Shown here piece by piece: positions 1-7,285 of a DNA stretch of 24,271 bases. The DNA comes from an uncultured bacterium (GTDB lineage: Bacteria; Cyanobacteriota; Vampirovibrionia; Gastranaerophilales; Gastranaerophilaceae): the NCBI GenBank assembly GCA_900549855.1, contig URPS01000033.1, positions 1 to 24,271 of the forward strand, written 5' to 3'. Every line of letters starts with the position of its first letter. Positions within the stretch are counted from its first letter, which is position 1. A program made the position numbers and the translations under genes. Under the pieces are notes generated by a model that ran no database searches, was not told where the DNA came from, and worked only from the letters and a program-made list of their open reading frames with translations.

Positions 1-50
1 ATAAAATTGCACATCTCTAGTATTTTTGTTACAAATATTTACATACAAAA

Positions 51-85
51 AAAAGTGAAGGCTCTTAAAGTGCCTTCACTTTTTT
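51..85 (-). terminator. Rho-independent terminator after aspS
   Basis: A perfect inverted repeat, GTGAAGGC (55-62) and GCCTTCAC (72-79), has a 9-base loop. It is extended by flanking A and T runs, so a hairpin followed by U residues forms on either strand. It lies 18 bases past the aspS stop and would end that transcript. It is probably bidirectional, because the T run at 80-85 follows the stem on the plus strand and the A run at 47-54 becomes a U run on the minus strand. Confidence 0.88.
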
Positions 86-102
86 ATACAATTAACAATT
101 AA

Positions 103-1878
103 TTAGTCTTTTTTTACTGTACTTTTAATATGTAATTCTCTCAATTGTTGTAAAGAAGCTTCACCTGGAGCATCACTCATCAAGCACTTAGCACTTGCAT
201 TCTTAGGGAATGCAATTACGTCACGGATAGAATCTGTTCTGCATAACAATGCAACTAATCTATCCAAACCGATTGCCAAACCTGCATGAGGTGGAGTACC
301 ATATTGAAGAGCGTTAACCATGAAACCAAATTTTTCAGTTGCTTCTTCTTCTGTTAATCCTAATGCTTTGAAGATTTTCTTTTGAACTTCTGAAGAGTGG
401 ATTCTAACAGAGCCACCGCCTAATTCAGTACCATTATAAACGATATCATAAGCAATTGATTTAACATTACCCAAATCACCGCTATCCAATTTGTCTAAGT
501 CTTCTAAGTTTGGAGATGTGAATGGGTGGTGCATTGCCATAAATCTTCCTTCTTCATCTGACCATTCAAACATTGGGAAGTCTACAACCCATAATAAGTT
601 GTGTTTGTTTTCGTCAATCAAGTTCAAAGATTTACCGAAATGTAATCTTAATCTGCCCATGATGTCATAAACTAATTTTGGTTTATCAGCTACGAAGAAA
701 ATGATATCTCCGGCTTGAGCACCAGCTCTTTCTTGAATAGCTTTTGCTTGTTCTTCTGTAACGAATTTCAATACTGGTGATTTTGCAGTACCATCTTCGT
801 TGTAAATAATATTTGCCAAAGCTTTTGCACCGAATGATACAGCAAGTTTTGTAATATCATCAATATCTTTTCTAGAATATTTAGCACCGCCAGGGATTCT
901 GATACCTCTTACGATACCACCATTTTGAAGAGTATTTTTTACGATTTCAAAATTAGATTCAAGAATAATATCACCGATATCAAACAATTCTAAACCAAAT
1001 CTTGTATCCGGCTTATCAGAACCGTATCTGTCCATTGCTTCCTGCCAAGGCATTTGAATGAACGGAGGTTTGATTTCAACATCTGCTGCTTTAAACGCAT
1101 CAACCAATAAACCTTCAACCATCTTGATTACATCAGGTTGTTCAACAAATGACATTTCCATATCAATTTGTGTAAATTCCGGCTGTCTGTCTGCTCTTAA
1201 GTCTTCATCACGGAAACATTTCGCAATTTGATAATATTTTTCAATTCCGCCAACCATCAACAATTGTTTGAAAATTTGTGGTGATTGTGGAAGTGCAAAG
1301 AATTTACCAGGTTGAACACGAGATGGAACTAAATAATCTCTGGCACCTTCCGGAGTTGTTTTAATCAATATAGGTGTTTCAACTTCTAAAAATTCTTGAT
1401 TGTTCAAATAATTTCTAACTGCTTGAACGATGTTGTGTCTTGTTTTTAAGTTATGAAGCATTTTTTCGTTTCTGATATCAAGATATCTGTATTTAAGTCT
1501 GATATCTTCTGAAACATTTTCATCACCAAGAACGAAAGGAAGTACCTTAGATTCTGCAAGAACTTCAACATATTCAGGATACATTTCAACTTGACCTGTA
1601 GGATATTTTTCATTGTATGTTTCTTCAGGTCTTTTTGTAATCTTACCTTTTACCATAATCACATATTCACTTCTAACTTTTTCAAAAGCTTTGTGAACAT
1701 CCGGATTGATTTGAGGGTTAGCTACAAGCTGGAAAAATCCGCTTCTATCACGAAGTTCTATAAACAAAATACCGCCCAAATCTCTGACTGTAGAAACCCA
1801 GCCGGATAATGTTACTTCTTCATTCAAATTGCTTAGATTAAGTTCTCCGCAATTGTTAGATTTCATTCTGGTTTTCAA
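103..1878 (-). CDS. aspS: Aspartyl-tRNA synthetase
   Basis: Cytoplasmic class II synthetase that charges tRNA(Asp) with aspartate. The 591 residues match the usual bacterial-type length. An N-terminal OB-fold anticodon-binding domain covers about 1-110. The catalytic core holds class II motif 2 at about 216-244 (CFRDEDLRADRQPEFTQ) and motif 3 at about 533-545 (GLAIGLDRLVALL). The bacterial GAD insertion lies at about 290-420. The chosen start is TTG at 1876-1878, because GGGAG (1887-1891) sits 8 bases upstream. The in-frame ATG at codon 5 would be 20 bases from that site. The gene ends in a strong terminator. It is not clear from sequence alone whether the enzyme is discriminating or also makes Asp-tRNA(Asn). 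Confidence 0.97.
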   Translation of the reverse strand: MKTRMKSNNCGELNLSNLNEEVTLSGWVSTVRDLGGILFIELRDRSGFFQLVANPQINPDVHKAFEKVRSEYVIMVKGKITKRPEETYNEKYPTGQVEMYPEYVEVLAESKVLPFVLGDENVSEDIRLKYRYLDIRNEKMLHNLKTRHNIVQAVRNYLNNQEFLEVETPILIKTTPEGARDYLVPSRVQPGKFFALPQSPQIFKQLLMVGGIEKYYQIAKCFRDEDLRADRQPEFTQIDMEMSFVEQPDVIKMVEGLLVDAFKAADVEIKPPFIQMPWQEAMDRYGSDKPDTRFGLELFDIGDIILESNFEIVKNTLQNGGIVRGIRIPGGAKYSRKDIDDITKLAVSFGAKALANIIYNEDGTAKSPVLKFVTEEQAKAIQERAGAQAGDIIFFVADKPKLVYDIMGRLRLHFGKSLNLIDENKHNLLWVVDFPMFEWSDEEGRFMAMHHPFTSPNLEDLDKLDSGDLGNVKSIAYDIVYNGTELGGGSVRIHSSEVQKKIFKALGLTEEEATEKFGFMVNALQYGTPPHAGLAIGLDRLVALLCRTDSIRDVIAFPKNASAKCLMSDAPGEASLQQLRELHIKSTVKKD

Positions 1879-1901
1879 TTTATTATCTCCCTATAAAAAT
1901 T

Positions 1902-1930
1902 ACTATATTGCCCTAAAATCGTAACAAAAA
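1902..1930 (-). promoter_or_regulatory. Candidate aspS promoter
   Basis: On the minus strand TATAGT (1902-1907) lies 17 bases downstream of TTTTTG (1925-1930). Transcription would start near 1895, giving a short leader that keeps the GGGAG ribosome site. The -35 box is poor, so this is tentative. The rest of the 1879-2040 gap is AT-rich with scattered ACAAAA/TTTTGT motifs and no clear hairpin. Confidence 0.35.
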
Positions 1931-2040
1931 CACATACAAAAGTAAACATGAACAGCAAAAACGCTTAACATTTTAACTTTGTTTACAAAATTTAAAAACG
2001 TAATTAATGCTCAATTTTTGTAACCAATTTTTTGTGATGG

Positions 2041-2379
2041 TTATTTTTTAGATATTATATTTTCAATAATAGATTTTGAGGCTTCTAGCATATCTTTTTT
2101 TACACTTACATATTCTTTGTTTAAGAATTCTACAAAACTTTTATCAAAACAATCTGGGCCTTTTAAAAACTTGAAAAGACCTGTTTTGGGTAATGGTTTT
2201 ACTGTTCCGTCTGTTTGTTGAAAAAAATCATGTGGTTTCATCTGAACAACACGACTCAATGACATTCTTGTATCCATCATTTTATCTGCAAGCTCACTCA
2301 TTTTTTTGTTATGCGGATCTTGCCAATATTTTTCTGTTTGTATATATCTTCTATTTGTTGCGCAATCTACTTTTAACAT
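2041..2379 (-). CDS. Small hypothetical protein
   Basis: A 112-residue protein that I do not recognise. It is polar and mostly helical in appearance, with no signal peptide or membrane segment. A central stretch at about 57-75 is rich in Lys, Pro and Gly (TVKPLPKTGLFKFLKGPD). The C-terminal 35 residues look amphipathic and end in several lysines. It has a proper ribosome site, AAAGAGG (2388-2394), 8 bases before the ATG, which supports it as a real gene. It lies 29 bases downstream of tag on the same strand and may share that transcript. No function is proposed. Confidence 0.72.
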   Translation of the reverse strand: MLKVDCATNRRYIQTEKYWQDPHNKKMSELADKMMDTRMSLSRVVQMKPHDFFQQTDGTVKPLPKTGLFKFLKGPDCFDKSFVEFLNKEYVSVKKDMLEASKSIIENIISKK

Positions 2380-2408
2380 AATAATTACCTCTTTGTCTTA
2401 CCTTTGCA

Positions 2409-2954
2409 TTATTGATATTTAAAGCATCCGACTTCGTGGTCATCAACAATTCCAATCGCTTGCAGATAGGAATATATGATAACTGCACCTACATATTTCA
2501 TCCCTTTTTGTTTTAAATCTTTGGAAATCACTTCGGATAGTGTTGTTTGAATAGGAACTTCCTCACCATTATTTTTTATAACACGACCCTTTGTAAATTT
2601 CCATATGTAATTTGAAAAACTTTCATATTCTTTTTGTATTTTTATAAAACATTTCGCATTGTTTATTGCAGCAGCAATCTTGCTTTTACTCCTGATAATA
2701 TCTTTGTTGTTTAACAGTTCTTCGATTTTTTTAGATGAATAGTTGGCAACTTTTTCTACATCAAAATTGTCAAAGGCTTTTCTAAAAGCTTCACGTTTTT
2801 TCAAAACGGTTATCCAAGATAAACCTGCTTGAAATCCTTCTAAAATAAGTAGTTCAAACAAATCTCTGTCATTATATTTCGGAACTCCCCACTCTTCATC
2901 ATGGTATTTAATGTATATTTCAGATTTTTCATCAACCCAACTGCATCTTGTCAT
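2409..2954 (-). CDS. tag: DNA-3-methyladenine glycosylase I
   Basis: Base-excision repair enzyme that removes 3-methyladenine from alkylated DNA. At 181 residues it is close to the family length. The structural zinc ligands of Tag are present as Cys4, His18, His173 and Cys177. The active-site region EGFQAGLSW contains the conserved Glu39. The N-terminal RCSW and the C-terminal DDHEVGC motif are family hallmarks. The start overlaps the end of the upstream transporter gene by 23 bases, so the two are almost certainly co-transcribed and probably translationally coupled. Confidence 0.95.
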   Translation of the reverse strand: MTRCSWVDEKSEIYIKYHDEEWGVPKYNDRDLFELLILEGFQAGLSWITVLKKREAFRKAFDNFDVEKVANYSSKKIEELLNNKDIIRSKSKIAAAINNAKCFIKIQKEYESFSNYIWKFTKGRVIKNNGEEVPIQTTLSEVISKDLKQKGMKYVGAVIIYSYLQAIGIVDDHEVGCFKYQ

Positions 2955-3858
2955 ACTTAAATCCTTTTGTTTTTAATTTGCGGTTTTTTTTGGTAATGAT
3001 TAAAATTACTCCGGAAAGTATTAGTATTATTCCTAAAACAATTCTTGGAGTAAGCGTTTCATGGAAAAATAAAATTCCAAAAAATATTGCGGTTAATGGC
3101 TCTAGTGCTCCTAATACAGCTGTTTTTGTAGAACCGATTAATTTAATTGAAATTGTTATTGTTTCCAAAGATATTATTGTAGGAAAAATTGCAAGTCCTA
3201 TTGTAAAGAGCCACAGATATGGTTTATCGGGAATTTGTAATTCTGTACAAAATTTTAGGTTAATGATATAAACAATGAGTCCGAATAGCATAACGTAAAA
3301 ACTCAGTTTTGCACTATTTATGCTTTTTACGGTTTTATTGTTTTTTACACCGATGATATAGAATGCGTATAAAAATGCAGAGGCTAAAACCAGCATTATA
3401 CCTTGCAAGTCTAATGTGACTCCGGTTTTGCAGTTGTATAACAGCCCAATTCCACAGCTTGTGAGCGCAATAGAAGCAACAACTATTGATGTTAATTTTT
3501 CTTTGAAAAATATCGTCATCATTAATGCTACAAGAACAGGATAAATAAACAAAATAGTACACGCAATTCCGGCTTCTATATATTTGAAAGCTTCAAACAA
3601 AGTCAAGGATGATAAAGAAAAAAATAAACCCAAAATTAACATTGGTAAAATTTCTGCTTTTTTTAATTTAAGAGAAATTTTTTTGATGAATTTTAGCCAA
3701 AACCAATAGATTAATACAGCAAGTGAATATCTGTAAAACAAAACTGAATTTACGCCAATTCCATGCATATATAAAGGCAACGCAAAAAGAGGGTTTGTAC
3801 CATAGCTCGTTGCTGCAATTATACCATTCACAGTACCTATTGTGCGCCCTTTTTTCAC
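2932..3858 (-). CDS. EamA/DMT family transporter
   Basis: Inner-membrane protein of the drug/metabolite transporter superfamily, 308 residues, with about ten hydrophobic helices in two EamA halves. The first half ends with YPVLVALMMTIFFKEKLT (106-123) and the second with ALEPLTAIFFGILFFHETLT (251-270), the repeated signature of the family. The lysine-rich tail is cytoplasmic. The start is GTG (3856-3858) with GGAGG (3864-3868) five bases upstream. An ATG two bases further upstream is followed at once by a stop in its own frame and is not used. The substrate cannot be predicted; amino acids or other metabolites are usual for this family. Confidence 0.9.
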   Translation of the reverse strand: MKKGRTIGTVNGIIAATSYGTNPLFALPLYMHGIGVNSVLFYRYSLAVLIYWFWLKFIKKISLKLKKAEILPMLILGLFFSLSSLTLFEAFKYIEAGIACTILFIYPVLVALMMTIFFKEKLTSIVVASIALTSCGIGLLYNCKTGVTLDLQGIMLVLASAFLYAFYIIGVKNNKTVKSINSAKLSFYVMLFGLIVYIINLKFCTELQIPDKPYLWLFTIGLAIFPTIISLETITISIKLIGSTKTAVLGALEPLTAIFFGILFFHETLTPRIVLGIILILSGVILIITKKNRKLKTKGFKYDKMQLG

Positions 3859-3942
3859 ATTTTCCTCCGCTTGTCGAGATAAAACTTAGCGTAAATATAG
3901 GAAAATTGCAACTAAATAACTCGTGTAGAAAACTATTTTTAA

Positions 3943-3960
3943 CAAAAGTGTAAACTTTTG
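3943..3960. repeat. Short perfect inverted repeat
   Basis: CAAAAGT (3943-3949) and ACTTTTG (3954-3960) flank a 4-base centre in the gap upstream of the EamA gene. No T run follows, so it is not a terminator. Its place in a promoter region would suit an operator, but nothing else supports that. Confidence 0.4.
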
Positions 3961-3995
3961 TAAATATTTGACAAGATGAGTAGCAAAAAAAAATC

Positions 3996-4078
3996 TTTAC
4001 ACTGTTTAAGAAGAATATAAAGCTCTCTCTTCTTATTTAAACGGACAGGCCTTGGTTTTTAACAAGGTCTTTTTTTTA
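3996..4078 (+). ncRNA. Candidate plus-strand small RNA
   Basis: Both neighbouring genes are on the minus strand, yet this gap ends with a plus-strand intrinsic terminator. Upstream of it is a second hairpin with arms GTTTAA-GAAGA (4005-4015) and TCTTC-TTAT-TTAAAC (about 4030-4044), the right arm carrying a 4-base bulge. Two hairpins followed by a U run are a typical small-RNA layout. No reading frame with a ribosome site was seen inside. The promoter is unresolved: TTGACA at 3968-3973 has no good -10 at the right spacing. The 5' end given here is approximate. Confidence 0.35.
4049..4078 (+). terminator. Plus-strand Rho-independent terminator
   Basis: Eight-pair stem AGGCCTTG/CAAGGTCT, including one G-T pair, with a short A/T-rich loop and followed by a run of about eight T. 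On the minus strand no U run follows the stem, so it does not serve the amidohydrolase gene ending at 4085. It must act on a plus-strand transcript from within the gap. Confidence 0.72.
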
Positions 4079-4084
4079 TATTTT

Positions 4085-4897
4085 TTAGAGATTATATAAT
4101 CTTATTGCGTTTTTATAAAGTAAGTTATCAAGCAATTCTTTATCGTTAAAATGCTCGTTTATTTTTTGAATAAATGCTTGAAGGTTCTTTTCGTATGTTT
4201 CTTTTTTCTGATTAAAATCTCCTACAGGAGCGTCTGACGCCCACATTATACGACTTGTGTAATCACCTTTTTTAGTGTTCTTTAATTTTTCTATTAATAA
4301 AATTGTATCGTCAATATCGACCCAAGAAATATCTGTGTACAAAGTTGCTTTGTCATTTTCGATAGAATCCAACATTATATCAATAGCTTCTTCATGCGAA
4401 CTTTTTGGACCTGTTGATAAGTGTCCAAGAATAATTGGAACATCAGGAAATTCTTGCGCTTTTTTATAAATCAGTTTTGGAGAAGAAAAACGAGATTTTG
4501 TATGTCCACTATGATAAAGACAAGGTTTTCTGTACTCTTGCGCTATTTTTAAATAATCATCATATTTTTCTGAATCCGCTGCTAATTTGGTAAATTCAGG
4601 ATGAAATTTAAGTCCGATAAATTCAGGATGTTCACTCAAAAGTTGCCTTATTTTATCACCGTTTTCTGTTCTATCAACTTCGCAAACAGCCAAAGCTTTT
4701 ATTTGAGGATAATATTTGGCAATATTTAACATCGCTAAATTACACTCAATCTCGTCTTTTCCCGTGAAACTGTCAATACCTTCTAAATTAGAACAAATTG
4801 CTAAATCAACGCTATCGCCTATTATATCCAGTAAAAATTCCGGTGAAAAATTACCCCAAAAAGAGTTTCCTATATGCGTATGTGAATCAATTATCAT
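4085..4897 (-). CDS. Amidohydrolase family metal-dependent hydrolase
   Basis: A 270-residue TIM-barrel hydrolase of the Amidohydro_2 type. Metal and active-site motifs appear in the expected order: DSHTHIG at the N-terminus (His6, His8), GLKFHPEF near 95-102, LYHSGH, ILGHLS, and the late Asp in WASDAPVGD. Such enzymes hydrolyse or decarboxylate small cyclic or carboxylated substrates; the substrate here is unknown. There is no signal peptide, so it is cytoplasmic. GAGG (4905-4908) lies 7 bases before the ATG. It appears to be a single-gene unit between two non-coding zones. Confidence 0.87.
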   Translation of the reverse strand: MIIDSHTHIGNSFWGNFSPEFLLDIIGDSVDLAICSNLEGIDSFTGKDEIECNLAMLNIAKYYPQIKALAVCEVDRTENGDKIRQLLSEHPEFIGLKFHPEFTKLAADSEKYDDYLKIAQEYRKPCLYHSGHTKSRFSSPKLIYKKAQEFPDVPIILGHLSTGPKSSHEEAIDIMLDSIENDKATLYTDISWVDIDDTILLIEKLKNTKKGDYTSRIMWASDAPVGDFNQKKETYEKNLQAFIQKINEHFNDKELLDNLLYKNAIRLYNL

Positions 4898-4915
4898 TGT
4901 TTTTCCTCATAAGAC

Positions 4916-4944
4916 TTGAAAAGTGTATAAATATATTTTATAAT
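4916..4944 (+). promoter_or_regulatory. Plus-strand sigma-70 promoter for antisense RNA
   Basis: TTGAAA (4916-4921) and a consensus TATAAT (4939-4944) are separated by exactly 17 bases. Transcription would start near 4951 and run toward radA, although no plus-strand protein gene lies there. It is divergent from the amidohydrolase gene. Confidence 0.6.
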
Positions 4945-4950
4945 AAAAAA

Positions 4951-5062
4951 GCAAGCGGGTTATAAGTTAGCTGGTAACTGACTTATATTTTAACTCCTCT
5001 TGTTCTAATAGATTAGAACTAGCATTATGATGATAAGTACCAATGCTAGTTCTTTATTATTA
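4951..5062 (+). ncRNA. Candidate antisense RNA (type I antitoxin-like)
   Basis: A transcript from the promoter at 4916-4944 would be about 105-112 bases. It would fold into a 10-pair hairpin (4961-4970 with 4978-4987), then an unpaired linker with ACTCCTCT (4993-5000), then a palindrome (5002-5019), then a 12-pair terminator (5015-5026 with 5042-5053). Its last 58 bases are complementary to the 3' part of the small hydrophobic ORF on the minus strand. Its CUCCU linker could also pair with that ORF's GGAGG ribosome site. The layout matches 3'-overlapping type I antitoxins. It is inferred from sequence only. Confidence 0.42.
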
Positions 5063-5106
5063 CATTTATGTATAATAAGATAAATTAGCAATAACTTTTC
5101 TACCAT
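5005..5106 (-). CDS. Small hydrophobic peptide, possible type I toxin
   Basis: An ATG at 5104-5106 opens a 33-codon frame ending in TAG (5005-5007). The peptide starts MVEKLLLIYLII, has a polar HKCNNKE centre, and ends in a second very hydrophobic stretch LALVLIIIMLVLIY. It looks like a membrane-active micropeptide rather than an enzyme. The ribosome site AGGAGGA (5114-5120) is one of the strongest in the window, 7 bases from the ATG. The mRNA leader contains TCCTC (minus strand, 5169-5173) that can pair with this site. It lies downstream of radA on the same strand, with about 137 bases between. No clear promoter of its own was found. It could instead be a leader peptide or a small membrane subunit. 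Confidence 0.48.
   Translation of the reverse strand: MVEKLLLIYLIIHKCNNKELALVLIIIMLVLIY
5015..5053 (+). terminator. Terminator of the antisense RNA
   Basis: A 12-pair stem containing GAACTAGCAT (5016-5025) and ATGCTAGTTC (5043-5052), a 15-base loop, then TTTATTATT. The T run is broken by A, so it is of moderate strength. The left arm overlaps the palindrome GTTCTAAT-AG-ATTAGAAC (5002-5019), so the two hairpins compete. The whole element lies inside the codons of the minus-strand micropeptide. Confidence 0.5.
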
Positions 5107-5111
5107 AAGCG

Positions 5112-5173
5112 TGTCCTCCTTTCTTCGGATTTGTCTGATTTTAAGTCTGTGTCCGAGAAATTCAGATAGAGGA
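5112..5173 (-). promoter_or_regulatory. Leader hairpin masking a ribosome site
   Basis: In the minus-strand leader, TTTC-TCGGA pairs with TCCGA-A-GAAA (one bulged A). Just outside this stem, TCCTC (5169-5173) can pair with GAGGA of the ribosome site. The fold would hide the start region of the micropeptide, as in known type I toxin mRNAs that need processing before translation. Confidence 0.4.
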
Positions 5174-5184
5174 GTACCCACTTG

Positions 5185-5210
5185 CCGATATTATTTTAAT
5201 ATAATATCGG
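5185..5210. repeat. Perfect 10-bp inverted repeat after radA
   Basis: CCGATATTAT (5185-5194) and ATAATATCGG (5201-5210) flank a 6-base loop. It begins 34 bases past the radA stop on the minus strand. No T run follows, so it is not a classical terminator. It may protect the radA 3' end or form the 5' stem of the micropeptide mRNA. Confidence 0.6.
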
Positions 5211-5243
5211 ATACAAAACATCATATATTTAGGGTAAATGTTG

Positions 5244-6617
5244 TTATTCTTTATTACCTACGCCACGTGTTATTGCTTCAAGAATTCGTTTTACTTTAAC
5301 GACTTCAATGCCTTGAATCTCTTCTTGGAGCTCATTTGCAGCAGGAATTATTATGCGTTTGAAACCTAATTTTTGCGCTTCTGTAATACGTTTTTCGATA
5401 TGATTAACCGCTCTTATTTCACCAGATAATCCAATTTCTCCGACAATTGCTGTGTGCGAATCGAAAACAACATCTCTTACACAGGTTACAATAGCTAACG
5501 CAATTCCCAAGTCTGCGGCCGGTTCATTAACGTCAATCCCGCCAATTACATTAACGTAAACATCTTGTTTGGAAAGATTTAAACCAATACGCTTCTCCAG
5601 AACTGCAAGGATTTGTAATACACGCCCTGTATCAACGCCATTTGCAACACGTCTTGGCGCAGGGTATGGAGTTGTGCCGACAAGAGCTTGTATTTCAACT
5701 AACAAAGGTCTTGTGCCTTCACTTGTTACAATAATCGTACTCCCTGGAGTTTGAGTTTGATTATATTCTTTAAGAAACAATTCGCTCGGATTTATAACTT
5801 CTGTTAGCCCTTTTTGTCCCATTTCAAATATTCCGACTTCAGAAGTGTTTCCAAAACGGTTTTTAATAGAACGTAAAATTCTGTATGATTTATATTTATC
5901 CCCTTCAAACTGAATAACAGTATCGACCATATGCTCAAGAACTTTAGGGCCGGCAATATTACCTTCTTTTGTTACATGTCCGATTACGATAATTGATATA
6001 TTTTGGCTTTTTGCAATTTGCATCAAAATATTACAACATTCTCTAATCTGGGAAACACTTCCTGCAGAACTTTGAATTGCGGACGTATAAATCGCTTGAA
6101 TACTGTCAATGATAACTAAATCCGGCACCATTTCTTCTATATGTTTTCTGACCAATTCAAGATTTGTTTGGGGGTAAATGTATAAATTATCTGATTTAAC
6201 TCCGAGTCTTTCCGCTCGAAGTTTTATTTGTCCTGCTGATTCTTCAGCTGAAACATATAATACTTTTTTGTTCTTGCTGCATACTTGACCGGATGTCTGT
6301 AAAAGTATTGTAGATTTACCAATTCCGGGGTCACCGGCAATCAGGACTAAAGAACCTTGAACAATTCCGCCGCCAAGTACTCTATCGAATTCTGAAATGT
6401 TAGTTTCCATTCGAATTTCAGAATTCATTTCAATCTCATCAAGACGCATTGGCGGAAATTTGTCAACAACTGAAATATCCGTTTCTTTTTTAGAAATCGG
6501 AGCGTCGACTTCTTCCACAAAAGTTCCCCAGCTACCACATTCCGGACATTTACCTAAGTAGCCTGCTGTTTCATATCCACAGCTTTGACAAACATATTTA
6601 GACTTAACTTTTGCCAT
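5244..6617 (-). CDS. radA: DNA repair protein RadA/Sms
   Basis: RecA-related ATPase that drives branch migration of recombination intermediates. The 457 residues match the family. The N-terminal zinc finger has Cys10, Cys13, Cys24 and Cys27. The Walker A motif GDPGIGKST covers 95-103, and the RadA-specific KNRFG motif is at 252-256. The C-terminal Lon-like domain covers about 290-450. The ATG lies four bases after the stop of the LysM gene and has no convincing ribosome site, so translation is probably coupled to that gene. Confidence 0.97.
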   Translation of the reverse strand: MAKVKSKYVCQSCGYETAGYLGKCPECGSWGTFVEEVDAPISKKETDISVVDKFPPMRLDEIEMNSEIRMETNISEFDRVLGGGIVQGSLVLIAGDPGIGKSTILLQTSGQVCSKNKKVLYVSAEESAGQIKLRAERLGVKSDNLYIYPQTNLELVRKHIEEMVPDLVIIDSIQAIYTSAIQSSAGSVSQIRECCNILMQIAKSQNISIIVIGHVTKEGNIAGPKVLEHMVDTVIQFEGDKYKSYRILRSIKNRFGNTSEVGIFEMGQKGLTEVINPSELFLKEYNQTQTPGSTIIVTSEGTRPLLVEIQALVGTTPYPAPRRVANGVDTGRVLQILAVLEKRIGLNLSKQDVYVNVIGGIDVNEPAADLGIALAIVTCVRDVVFDSHTAIVGEIGLSGEIRAVNHIEKRITEAQKLGFKRIIIPAANELQEEIQGIEVVKVKRILEAITRGVGNKE

Positions 6618-6621
6618 AAAA

Positions 6622-7185
6622 TTACTGCTGATTCAAAGGTATAACTAATTTTTGACCGATAGATAATGCGTTCGGATTAGCCATTTTGTTAGCTTCTTGA
6701 ATAGCATTAACTTTGTTCATGTCAAAAGAACCGTAAAATCTGATAACGATACTTTCAAGAGTATCACCTTCTTTAACAACATATTCTTCATTCAAGCTAA
6801 CAGGTTCTGCCGTTTTTTTAGAAGAAGTATTATCAGCCGGAATAAATGAAAATCTGCTTGAAGTTGCTGCTGCAGGTTTTTTAGCAGGAACAACCATTTC
6901 TTCTTTCGGAGTAGAAACATTAATTAATAAGCTTACAAATGTTGTGATTAGTAAAGTAATGATAACACCAACAATTAAGCCGGTAACGAAATAAACCTGC
7001 GGTGCTTTTTCGTTTTTCTGACTTTTTACACCAAAAGATTGCCAAAGAGCATCCAATTCTTTATTTTTAGTTTGGGTTCTATAAAAATCTTCATCTTGAT
7101 GAGCTCTGTTATAACGATTTAGAGCCTCCATCATCGCAACTTTTTCTCTGGTAATATTTGATCTTCTTAGTGTTGTACTTTTCAT
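6622..7185 (-). CDS. LysM domain membrane protein
   Basis: A 187-residue protein with a charged cytoplasmic N-terminus (1-63), one strong transmembrane helix (about 64-90), a linker rich in Ala, Lys and Ser, and a C-terminal LysM domain (134-184) with the typical YVVKEGDTLESI start and LSIGQKLVIP end. The LysM domain would bind peptidoglycan glycan strands outside the inner membrane, so this is a type II anchored wall-binding protein. A GTGAGG ribosome site precedes the ATG. It is the first gene of a unit with radA, but no functional link to RadA is evident. Confidence 0.88.
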   Translation of the reverse strand: MKSTTLRRSNITREKVAMMEALNRYNRAHQDEDFYRTQTKNKELDALWQSFGVKSQKNEKAPQVYFVTGLIVGVIITLLITTFVSLLINVSTPKEEMVVPAKKPAAATSSRFSFIPADNTSSKKTAEPVSLNEEYVVKEGDTLESIVIRFYGSFDMNKVNAIQEANKMANPNALSIGQKLVIPLNQQ

Positions 7186-7210
7186 AAATCCTCACCATTT
7201 TAGTCCTAAT

Positions 7211-7269
7211 CAAAACTTAACATAAAATTACAATTAGAGCAAATTTGTAAAGTTTATTGTTAAGTTTTG
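7211..7269. repeat. Long imperfect hairpin with 12-bp perfect arms
   Basis: CAAAACTTAACA (7211-7222) and TGTTAAGTTTTG (7258-7269) are perfect inverted repeats. Inside them, TTACAA and TTTGTAA can extend the pairing. It fills most of the 100-base gap between the toxin stop and the LysM start. No T run follows on the minus strand. It could be a transcription barrier, an operator pair or the scar of a small element. Confidence 0.6.
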
Positions 7270-7285
7270 TTAAAAACGCTAGAGG

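Noticed and set aside
3968..4021. TTGACA and TATAAA as promoter boxes for the small RNA
   Set aside because: TTGACA has no -10 at 16-18 bases, and TTTACA/TATAAA are only 14 bases apart with the hairpin arm inside.
5185..5210. Inverted repeat as the radA terminator
   Set aside because: It has no T run after the stem on the minus strand.
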